Below are positions 14,112 to 19,655 of a stretch of DNA of 19,655 nt, piece after piece. The notes under the pieces are model-generated. The model searched no databases and was not told the origin of the DNA. It was given only the letters and a program-made list of their open reading frames with translations. The stretch comes from an uncultured Sutterella sp. (lineage in GTDB: Bacteria > Pseudomonadota > Gammaproteobacteria > Burkholderiales > Burkholderiaceae_F), in assembly GCA_900543805.1 (NCBI GenBank), contig UQTE01000032.1:1-19655 (forward strand), read 5' to 3'. Every line of letters starts with the position of its first letter. Within the stretch, counting starts at the first letter, position 1. The position numbers and the translations under genes are program-made.

Positions 14112-14590
14112 TGAACGTGAAGTCTCTTTTTCTGCCGGCGCTTCTCGCCGTGTCGGTGGCTTCTCCCCTCTGCGCGCGCGAAGCGGCGCCGACCGCCTTT
14201 GACCCGGTCGCGCACAAGCGCGTTGTGGAAGTTTCCGAGCAGCTCCGCTGCCTCGTCTGTCAGAACCAGTCGATCGCCGAATCGAACGCCGAACTCGCCG
14301 TCGATCTTCGCAATCAGGTGATCGAGCAGGTGAAGGCCGGCAAAACCAATCAGGAAATCGTCGACTACATGGTCGAGCGCTACGGGGACTTCGTCCTCTA
14401 TCGTCCGCCCTTCAAGACGAGCACCGTGATTCTCTGGGTGGGCCCGGTCGTCCTCTTCCTGGGCGGTCTTCTCGCCTTCTGGATCAACCTGCGCCGCCGC
14501 AAGCAGACCGTTACCGAGAGCACCAAGCCGCTTTCCGAAGAGGAAAAGGCCCTGGCCGAAAAAATGCTCGGCAAAGATAAGAAGGAGTAA
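14108..14590 (+). CDS. ccmH: Cytochrome c maturation thiol-disulphide protein CcmH
   Basis: This 160-residue protein has a signal peptide ending near PLCA (20-23), the diagnostic LRCLVCQNQSIAESNA motif (47-62; redox Cys48 and Cys51) and a C-terminal membrane helix (about 107-127). It works with CcmG and CcmF to reduce and present apocytochrome. It is the short CcmL-type CcmH, with the TPR part encoded separately as ccmI, rather than the fused E. coli form. It starts within the ccmG stop (ATGA). A second ATG at 14111 is also possible. Confidence 0.95.
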   Translation: MMNVKSLFLPALLAVSVASPLCAREAAPTAFDPVAHKRVVEVSEQLRCLVCQNQSIAESNAELAVDLRNQVIEQVKAGKTNQEIVDYMVERYGDFVLYRPPFKTSTVILWVGPVVLFLGGLLAFWINLRRRKQTVTESTKPLSEEEKALAEKMLGKDKKE

Positions 14591-14596
14591 CCCGCC

Positions 14597-15922
14597 GTGC
14601 TCACCACGTTTATTGTCATTGCCGTCCTCATGTGCCTCGTCGCCTGCGCGGCCGTGGGTCTTCCCCTCTGGTTCGGCAAGAAGGACGAGGGCGAAGCCAA
14701 CCGCCGCGAAATGACGCTCAACATTCTGCGTCAGCAGGCCGAAGACCTCGAAGAGGACCGCAAGGCGGGCCGCATCGACGAGGACGAATACGAAGAGACG
14801 CGCCTTGAACTCGAGCGCCGCGTGCTCGAGGAAACGCGTCACGACGAAAAGGTCGAGGCGCAGAACCATTCGTCGCTCTCGCGCATCCTCGCGGTCGTGC
14901 TCGTCATCCTGATCCCCGCGTCCGCCGCCACGGGCTACATGGCGCTCGGACGCTACACTGCGATGGACGAACACTTCCTCGAAATGATGGAAGCGCAGAA
15001 GAAGACCTCGGGCGGGCATTCCGCCGCCGAAATGTCGCGCATCATCGATCAGCTGAAGGACCGTCTCGAAAAGAACCCGATGGACCCCGAAGGCTGGTTC
15101 ATGCTCGCGCGCACGACGGCCTCGGTGAACCGCTTTGACGAATCCGTCGAAGCCTTCCGCCGTCTCTCGGAAATCGTCCCGAACAATGCCGACATCATCG
15201 CCGACATGGCTGACATGATGGCCGCCGCCAACGGGAAGGTCATCACGCCCGACGTCGAGAAGCTCCTCAACAAGGCCCTCTCGATCGACCCCGATCAGTG
15301 GAAGGCTCTCGCGCTTCTCGCGATCCATGCCTGGGACAAGGAACAGTACGCGCGTGCCGCGGAACTCTGGGAGCACCTCCTTCTCGTCGTGCCGCCGGAA
15401 TTCCCGGACATCGAGCAGATCCGCGCCAACATCAACGAAGCCAAGCGCTTGGGCGGCGTGAACGACAACGTCGCGCGCATCTCGGGCGACGCCGAGGGCG
15501 GCAAGGCCGCCGCCTCGCAGGGGGCCGCCCCCGCCGACAAGACGCCGGTTCCGACCGTCAACGCCACGGCCGAATACTTCGTGGCTGGCACCGTGACGCT
15601 CAGCCCCGAGCTCAAGGACAAGGTGAAGCCCGACGACGCCGTCTTCATCTACGCGCGTCCCGTGACGGGTTCGAAGATGCCGCTCGCCTTCGTGCGCGTG
15701 ACGGTGAAGGATCTTCCCTACAACTTCGAACTCAATGAAAACATGACGATGGCGATGGGAGCCGAAACGATGGAAAACCACAAGGAAGTCGTGGTCGGCG
15801 CCCGCATCTCCAAGACCGGAAACTTCATGCCGCAGGCGGGTGACCTCGAAGGCGAAATGAAGCAGCCCGTGGCCGTCGGAGACCGGGGCATCGCCCTCAT
15901 GATCAACGGCGTTCGCAAGTAA
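14597..15922 (+). CDS. ccmI: Cytochrome c maturation apocytochrome chaperone CcmI (CycH)
   Basis: CcmI binds the C-terminus of apocytochrome c and delivers it to CcmFH. The 441-residue protein has two membrane helices (about 3-23 and 95-115) flanking a cytoplasmic, Glu/Arg-rich coiled-coil loop (LRQQAEDLEEDRKAGRIDED region). TPR repeats follow (about 140-275; DPEGWFMLARTTASVNRFDE and DPDQWKALALLAIHAWDKEQ). An Ala/Pro-rich linker leads to a C-terminal beta-rich periplasmic domain (about 320-441) typical of full-length CcmI. The start is a GTG with AAGGAG 9 bases upstream that overlaps the ccmH stop region. It is the last gene of the locus; a strong terminator follows. Confidence 0.93.
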   Translation: MLTTFIVIAVLMCLVACAAVGLPLWFGKKDEGEANRREMTLNILRQQAEDLEEDRKAGRIDEDEYEETRLELERRVLEETRHDEKVEAQNHSSLSRILAVVLVILIPASAATGYMALGRYTAMDEHFLEMMEAQKKTSGGHSAAEMSRIIDQLKDRLEKNPMDPEGWFMLARTTASVNRFDESVEAFRRLSEIVPNNADIIADMADMMAAANGKVITPDVEKLLNKALSIDPDQWKALALLAIHAWDKEQYARAAELWEHLLLVVPPEFPDIEQIRANINEAKRLGGVNDNVARISGDAEGGKAAASQGAAPADKTPVPTVNATAEYFVAGTVTLSPELKDKVKPDDAVFIYARPVTGSKMPLAFVRVTVKDLPYNFELNENMTMAMGAETMENHKEVVVGARISKTGNFMPQAGDLEGEMKQPVAVGDRGIALMINGVRK

Positions 15923-15943
15923 AGCAACACCTGCGTCACTTCC

Positions 15944-15980
15944 AAGCCGTCCCGGATTCGTTCGGGGCGGCTTTTTTCTT
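15944..15980 (+). terminator. Intrinsic terminator of the ccm locus
   Basis: AAGCCGTCCC (15944-15953) pairs with GGGGCGGCTT (15964-15973), with one G-U pair and a 10-base loop, and is followed by TTTTTCTT. It lies 22 bases after the ccmI stop. Confidence 0.88.
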
Positions 15981-15985
15981 ACAAC

Positions 15986-16019
15986 GAAAAACGGACCCCG
16001 CCGCGAGGCAGAGGTCCGT
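15986..16019 (-). terminator. Intrinsic terminator of the minus-strand lipoprotein gene
   Basis: On the minus strand ACGGACC (16019-16013) pairs with GGTCCGT (15997-15991) and is followed by a run of T. It lies 27 bases beyond the lipoprotein stop and backs onto the ccm terminator, giving a clean convergent boundary. Confidence 0.75.
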
Positions 16020-16045
16020 CTTGAGAAAGCGATGAAGACGTCCGA

Positions 16046-16948
16046 TCAGCGGAACGTCGTGAGCTTCCGTTCGAGCACGGCGGCGAGGCCTTCGATCAGA
16101 CCGTCGACGTCGAAGCGGTCGAACTGTTTGTCTTCCTCGCGGAAGAGCCGGTTGTTCGTATGTGCGGAAACGTCCACTTCGCAGAGCTTGACGCCTTCCC
16201 GGTTGTAGGCCGCAGCGCGAATCATGAGTTCGGTGCGCGTGGGAAGGTTGAGCGTGCGTTTGTCTCCCTTGAGAACTTCATAGGGATAGACCCGACGGAC
16301 CTCCACGTTGATCTTTTCCCCGTTGCGGGAGGTGCCGTTGCGAAGGTACTCGAGGCTGTAGCGCACGGCCTTGCTGAAGGCGGATCCGGCTTCTTCCTCA
16401 GGGAGGCTGTAGGAGAGAGTGACGCTGCCGTAGGGACGCACCGGCTTGTTGAGCCAGGTGAAACCCACCGTGACGTAGGGAAGGGGCGAGCGCTCGGAGC
16501 CGAACTTGTTGAATTCGACGCTGTCGTAGTTTCTGCAGGCCGGGATCAAAATGGGCTCTTCCTGCACCTTGTTCGCAAGGCGAAGCGTGATGAGTTTCGA
16601 GAGGCGCTTTACGTGGTTGTTGACCGCCCGGCGGACGCTGCCGTCGTCGTTCACGAGCGTGGAATACTTCAGATTCGGCGTGACGAGGAATCCCGTTTCG
16701 TCATAATGAATGTCGGCGTAGACCTTGTCCTGACGGTGGATGATGTCGGCGCGAAGGGTGCCGTCGGCCTCTTCGCAGATCAGCCAGTCGTTGCGGTGGG
16801 CCGCCTGGATGACGGCGTTGCGGACTTGGGCGAGCGTTTTGTCGTTGTTTTCGCCGTTGAACTGCATGGGGTCGCGCTTGCTTGCGCAGCCGCTCACGAG
16901 AAGAGAACCGGCCAGGACGGATGCGAGAAAAATTTTCGTCTTGTTCAC
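16046..16948 (-). CDS. Predicted lipoprotein of unknown function, 300 residues
   Basis: The GTG start at 16948 has GGGAG upstream and yields a clean lipoprotein signal: MNKTK, a hydrophobic core, then LVSGC with the acylated Cys at residue 21. Longer in-frame readings add a charged N-terminus and would break this. The mature protein is about 280 residues. It alternates short beta-like segments with a helical NNHVKRLSKLITLRLANKV stretch and a later beta region (PYVTVGFTWLNKPVRPYGS). It ends with a helix (VDGLIEGLAAVLERKL). I do not recognise a family. It lies 76 bases downstream of the FKBP gene on the same strand. The lipoprotein signal places it on the periplasmic side of the envelope; envelope assembly or a structural role is only a guess. 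Confidence 0.82.
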   Translation of the reverse strand: MNKTKIFLASVLAGSLLVSGCASKRDPMQFNGENNDKTLAQVRNAVIQAAHRNDWLICEEADGTLRADIIHRQDKVYADIHYDETGFLVTPNLKYSTLVNDDGSVRRAVNNHVKRLSKLITLRLANKVQEEPILIPACRNYDSVEFNKFGSERSPLPYVTVGFTWLNKPVRPYGSVTLSYSLPEEEAGSAFSKAVRYSLEYLRNGTSRNGEKINVEVRRVYPYEVLKGDKRTLNLPTRTELMIRAAAYNREGVKLCEVDVSAHTNNRLFREEDKQFDRFDVDGLIEGLAAVLERKLTTFR

Positions 16949-17024
16949 TTTCTTGTCTCCCAAAGTCTTGTTGAACAAGCCCCAAAAACGAGGGTGTTTC
17001 ACCGAGGTTCGTTGCCGGACTCTC

Positions 17025-17690
17025 TTATCGGACGCCCACAAGCTCCACGTCGAAGACGAGCGTGGCGTAGGGAGGAATGACGCCGGGATAGCCGTCGGGA
17101 CCGTAGGCGAGGTTGTAGGGGATGCGAAGGATGCGCTTGCCGCCCACGCGCATGCCGCGGATGCCGTATTCCCAGCCCGGGATCACCATGCCGGCGCCGA
17201 GCGTGAATTCGATCGGTTCACCGCGTTCGACGCTCGAATCAAAGACCGTGCCGTTGACGAGCTTGCCCGTGTAGTGGACGCTCACTTCCTTCCCGAAGAC
17301 GGCCTCTTCGCCCGTCCCTTCGAGGATTTCTTCGACCTCGAGTTCGCCCGGAGCGGGGACTTCTTCGGCAGCGAGAAGCTCCACGTCGAAGATGAGCGTG
17401 GCGTTCGGGGGAATCACGCCGCCCGCGCCGCGTTCGCCGTAGCCCATGTGCGGCGGAATCGTGAGGGTGCGCTTGCCGCCCGTCTTCATGCCGGCGAAGC
17501 CCTGTTCCCACCCCTGTATCACGCGGCCTTCGCCGAGCGTGAAGGTGAAGGGCTGACCGCGCGTGACGCTCGAATCAAAGACGGTGCCGTCTTCGAGCTT
17601 GCCCGTATAGTGAACGGTGATGCGCATGCCGGGCTTGGCTTCGACGCCGTCGCCCACCTGGGTGTCGAGAATCTGCAGAGTATCAGTCAT
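17025..17690 (-). CDS. Tandem two-domain FKBP-type peptidyl-prolyl isomerase
   Basis: This 221-residue protein consists of two complete FKBP domains (about 1-110 and 114-221) with no signal peptide or chaperone IF insert, so it is predicted cytosolic. Domain one has VHYTGKLEDGTVFDSS, FTFTLG, VIQGWEQG, GYGERG and VIPPNATLIFDVEL. Domain two has VHYTGKLVNGTVFDSS, IEFTLG, VIPGWEYG, AYGPDG and VIPPYATLVFDVEL. The Tyr, Phe-Asp, Val-Ile, Trp, Tyr and Phe residues that line the FKBP12 pocket are present in both, so both sites should be active in cis-trans proline isomerisation. Parts of the two halves are nearly identical at the DNA level (see repeat entry). The ATG at 17690 has only a weak ribosome-binding site. 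Confidence 0.93.
   Translation of the reverse strand: MTDTLQILDTQVGDGVEAKPGMRITVHYTGKLEDGTVFDSSVTRGQPFTFTLGEGRVIQGWEQGFAGMKTGGKRTLTIPPHMGYGERGAGGVIPPNATLIFDVELLAAEEVPAPGELEVEEILEGTGEEAVFGKEVSVHYTGKLVNGTVFDSSVERGEPIEFTLGAGMVIPGWEYGIRGMRVGGKRILRIPYNLAYGPDGYPGVIPPYATLVFDVELVGVR
17040..17616 (-). repeat. Direct repeats from internal duplication of the FKBP domain
   Basis: The gene contains a tandem duplication with a 336-bp (112-codon) period. Positions 17040-17068 and 17376-17404 match at 28 of 29 bases. Positions 17229-17280 and 17565-17616 match at 46 of 52 bases. Other parts of the domains have diverged more. Confidence 0.85.
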
Positions 17691-17816
17691 TGTTGTGTCC
17701 GGTTGCGAAGCGGAGCGCCTCTTGACGAAACGCGTCCGACTTCATGACAGGGAGGAATCTGAAAATGGTAGCAGAGAACGCCTGTTCGCCACGGAGAATT
17801 TGCTTCGGACGGACGC

Positions 17817-17851
17817 AAAAAAATCCCCGCGGGCCAGAGGGCGGCGCGGGG
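17817..17851 (-). terminator. Intrinsic terminator of the cytochrome gene
   Basis: On the minus strand CCCCGCG (17851-17845) pairs with CGCGGGG (17831-17825) and is followed by A and seven T. A second small stem, GAGGCG/CGCCTC (17864-17869 with 17879-17884), lies just before it. This separates the cytochrome-flavoprotein unit from the FKBP gene. The rest of the 214-base gap (17691-17904) shows no convincing promoter. Confidence 0.85.
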
Positions 17852-17904
17852 AAAAGTTCTGTGGAGGCGCATGAGGGACGCCTCACAGGGAGACAACAAA
17901 CCGA

Positions 17905-18222
17905 TTACTTCTTGCGGATCGTGAAGTTGTGGCAGCTGTTGCACATGAGTTCGGGTTCCGCCTTGTCGGCCTTGTGGCAGTCCTGGCAGTTCACCGCGCC
18001 CAGGTGCGAGCGGTGCGGGTTGGGTTCGAGACCGGCCGTCTTCTTGGCGAGGTCTTCGTACGAGCCGTGGCACTTCATGCACTGATCTTTCTTCACCCAG
18101 CCCGAAGCTTCGGGGAAGGCGGCGCCGTGAATTTCGGCGAGGGTCTTGCCGGCGGCGTGAGCCGAAGCCGTGAAGGCAAGGCCGAGAGCGACCGCGAAAG
18201 CGGCGATAACGGTGTTTTTCAT
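17905..18222 (-). CDS. Secreted triheme c-type cytochrome, FccA haem-domain-like
   Basis: This 105-residue protein has a Sec signal peptide (about 1-23, ending SAHA). Three haem-binding motifs follow: CMKCH (48-52), CQDCH (79-83) and CNSCH (94-98). The mature part has exactly three further histidines (His32, His70, His73), enough for bis-histidine ligation of three haems. The order LAEIH...CxxCHGS...NPHRSHLG...CxxCH...CxSCHNF matches the N-terminal tetraheme domain of Shewanella flavocytochrome c fumarate reductase, minus its first CXXCH. It should pass electrons in the periplasm from a quinol-linked donor (CymA/NrfH type, not in the window) to a reductase. The ATG at 18222 follows TAGGAG. 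The flavoprotein gene ends 20 bases upstream, so the two form one operon. Haem attachment would use the nearby Ccm system. Confidence 0.93.
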   Translation of the reverse strand: MKNTVIAAFAVALGLAFTASAHAAGKTLAEIHGAAFPEASGWVKKDQCMKCHGSYEDLAKKTAGLEPNPHRSHLGAVNCQDCHKADKAEPELMCNSCHNFTIRKK

Positions 18223-18242
18223 GATGTGAGTCTCCTAATGCG

Positions 18243-19625
18243 TCAGTTCTTCTTCGCGCGCTTGGCGAGTTCAGCGCCCGCGATGCGGCCGTAAACGAGC
18301 GCGGCACCGAGCTGCGCGCCGCCGGCGTAGTTGTGGAAGAAGATCCCGCCCGCGGAGTTGCCCGCTGCGTAGAGGCCGGGGATGCTTTCGCCGTCGAGAT
18401 TCTGAATCTCGGCCTTGGCGTTGATGAGCGGACCGCCGAAGGTGGCCGTCATGCCGCCCTGGAAGGGAACCGCGTAGAACGGCGCCTTCTTGATCGGGTG
18501 CGGCTTCTTGTAGGTGCAGGGCGGGTTCATCTGATCGAGCGTGCCCTTTTCAACGGCTTCGTTGTAGGCCTTGACGATGGCGGTGACGCGTTCGACCGGA
18601 AGCTTCACCTGCTTGCAGAGCTCTTCGATCGTGTCGGCCTTGCCGTAGGGGTTGTTCAGGCGGTCAAACTTCGGAATCACCTTGTCGAGCACCGAGCAGT
18701 CGCTGTCGACGATCACCCAGGCGTAGTTGTCGAGCGTCATCTGGGCGGTCGTGCGGGCCTTGATGACGTAGGTGTTGTTTTCGTCCATGTAGCGCTGACC
18801 GGAGGTGTTGACCTGCACGCCGTAGCCCGAATTGAGGACGTCGGCGGGGTTCACGTGGGTCTTCCCGAGGATCGGGCCGCTGTGGAACTGGTCCATGTTC
18901 ACGAACTTCGTGTAGAGCGGCATCGTGAGCGAGATGTTTTCGCCCGTCGTCGACTTCGAGCCGCGAAGCACCATGCGCGTGGCCCAGCCGCCGATGTAGC
19001 GGTCGACCATTTCGGGGTTGGCCGAGAAGCCGCCCGTGCAGATGCACACGCCCGCCTTCGCGAGGAAGGACTTCTGGCCGTCCGGCGTGAGAACCTTGAC
19101 GCCCGTCACGGCGAAGTGTTCGTCGTGGAGGAGTTCGATCGCCTTGTGCTGGAAGAGGATGTCGATGCCGCGCTTCTTGCAGGCTTCAAGGAGCTTTTCC
19201 ACGAGACGGCCGCCGCCCGTGATGCCTTCGCCCACGACGCGGCAGGTGCGGCCCAGGCGCGGATAGGGCATGGGACGGATCTTGCCGAACTTCACGCCGA
19301 TGTCGGATTCGAGCCAGTCGATGCCGGCGGAGATGTTGTCCGTGTAGACGCGGTTGAGGATCGGGTCGCCCATCTGCTTGGAGACGTCCATCATCATCGC
19401 GTAGAAGTCTTCGGCCGTGTCGGTGATGCCTTGTTCCTTCTGGTGGCGCGAACCCCAGCCGCAGACGGAGCCGAGCGCGAAGATGGCGTTGCCGTCGGGA
19501 CGGTCCTTCTTTTCCATCACGGCGACGCGGATGCCGAGATCGTGGGCCGTGATCGCGGTGATGAGGCCGGCGGGACCGGCGCCGAGAACGACGGCGTCAT
19601 AACCTAAAGGCCGAGAAACGAGCAC
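18243..19625 (-). CDS. FAD-dependent flavoprotein of the fumarate reductase/flavocytochrome c family, substrate unknown
   Basis: This 460-residue protein has an N-terminal FAD-binding motif (YDAVVLGAGPAG, 9-20; acidic end at Glu38), a capping domain in the middle, and the C-terminal FAD segment IPGLYAAGNSAGG with YAGGAQLGAALVYGRIAG. It pairs with the adjacent triheme cytochrome like a split flavocytochrome c. However, the conserved HHTMGG and NRxGGN segments of fumarate reductase read TATFGG (393-398) and NYAGGA (432-437), removing the substrate-binding His and Arg. Fumarate is therefore unlikely as substrate; relatives act on urocanate, acrylates, other enoates or ketosteroids. The only possible start is a GTG at 19625, directly preceded by an in-frame TGA and with no clear Shine-Dalgarno sequence. 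No export signal is visible, although the partner is secreted. The window ends 30 bases upstream. Confidence 0.88.
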   Translation of the reverse strand: MLVSRPLGYDAVVLGAGPAGLITAITAHDLGIRVAVMEKKDRPDGNAIFALGSVCGWGSRHQKEQGITDTAEDFYAMMMDVSKQMGDPILNRVYTDNISAGIDWLESDIGVKFGKIRPMPYPRLGRTCRVVGEGITGGGRLVEKLLEACKKRGIDILFQHKAIELLHDEHFAVTGVKVLTPDGQKSFLAKAGVCICTGGFSANPEMVDRYIGGWATRMVLRGSKSTTGENISLTMPLYTKFVNMDQFHSGPILGKTHVNPADVLNSGYGVQVNTSGQRYMDENNTYVIKARTTAQMTLDNYAWVIVDSDCSVLDKVIPKFDRLNNPYGKADTIEELCKQVKLPVERVTAIVKAYNEAVEKGTLDQMNPPCTYKKPHPIKKAPFYAVPFQGGMTATFGGPLINAKAEIQNLDGESIPGLYAAGNSAGGIFFHNYAGGAQLGAALVYGRIAGAELAKRAKKN

Positions 19626-19655
19626 TCAATTCATCAGGAAAGAGTGTTCATTCCC

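Noticed and set aside
14042..15781. Long minus-strand open frame opposite ccmH-ccmI
   Set aside because: It is antisense to genes with clear motifs (LRCLVCQNQ, TPR repeats) and has no recognisable domain.
18333..19607. Long plus-strand open frame opposite the flavoprotein
   Set aside because: The minus-strand protein has an FAD motif and conserved C-terminal segments. The plus-strand product is a Val/Ala/Asp/His-rich shadow.
1..19655. tRNA, rRNA, CRISPR arrays, insertion sequences, prophage or toxin-antitoxin genes
   Set aside because: I looked for conserved RNA gene features, regularly spaced repeats, transposase or integrase motifs and small toxin/antitoxin pairs and found none.

Overview
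The window is GC-rich, densely coded bacterial DNA with strongly G/C-ending codons. It carries a complete System I cytochrome c maturation locus, a periplasmic multihaem cytochrome paired with a fumarate-reductase-like flavoprotein, and a DASS-type anion transporter next to a LysR regulator. This combination suggests an anaerobically respiring proteobacterium, most likely a gut betaproteobacterium of the Sutterellaceae type. The placement is an inference from gene content; no rRNA or other phylogenetic marker is present.

Left part (1-6000). A minus-strand pair encodes a CYTH/triphosphate-tunnel protein and, 13 bases downstream, a second protein that looks like a degenerate member of the same fold. 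Upstream of them is a minus-strand Na+/phosphate-cotransporter-like protein with a PhoU-like tail. Diverging from it is a LysR-type regulator, followed on the plus strand by a DASS (SLC13/CitT-type) carrier that ends in a good terminator. One related 17-bp palindrome (ATAA-N7-TTAT core, the T-N11-A form of a LysR box) occurs in each of the three intergenic regions of this block. That suggests one small regulon.

Middle part (6000-8630). Plus-strand ribB (riboflavin/FMN synthesis) is followed by a MerR-family regulator with a Cys/His-rich C-terminus and a small membrane protein. A bidirectional terminator separates these from a convergent minus-strand lipoprotein gene. A 391-base gene-free stretch follows.

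Right-centre (8627-15922). The ccmABCDEFGHI genes are all present, in order and on one strand. CcmABCDE move and load haem, and CcmFGHI reduce apocytochrome cysteines and ligate haem. A terminator-like hairpin lies between ccmE and ccmF, and a strong hairpin lies just before ccmG. The locus ends at an intrinsic terminator.

Right part (15950-19655). All genes are on the minus strand: a lipoprotein, a tandem-domain FKBP prolyl isomerase, a secreted triheme cytochrome c, and an FAD-dependent reductase-like flavoprotein. The cytochrome is a natural client of the adjacent Ccm system. The cytochrome/flavoprotein pair resembles a split flavocytochrome c, but it has lost one haem site. The flavoprotein lacks residues needed for fumarate reduction and shows no export signal, so its substrate and cellular location are open. 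I see no tRNA, rRNA, CRISPR array, insertion sequence or prophage gene.
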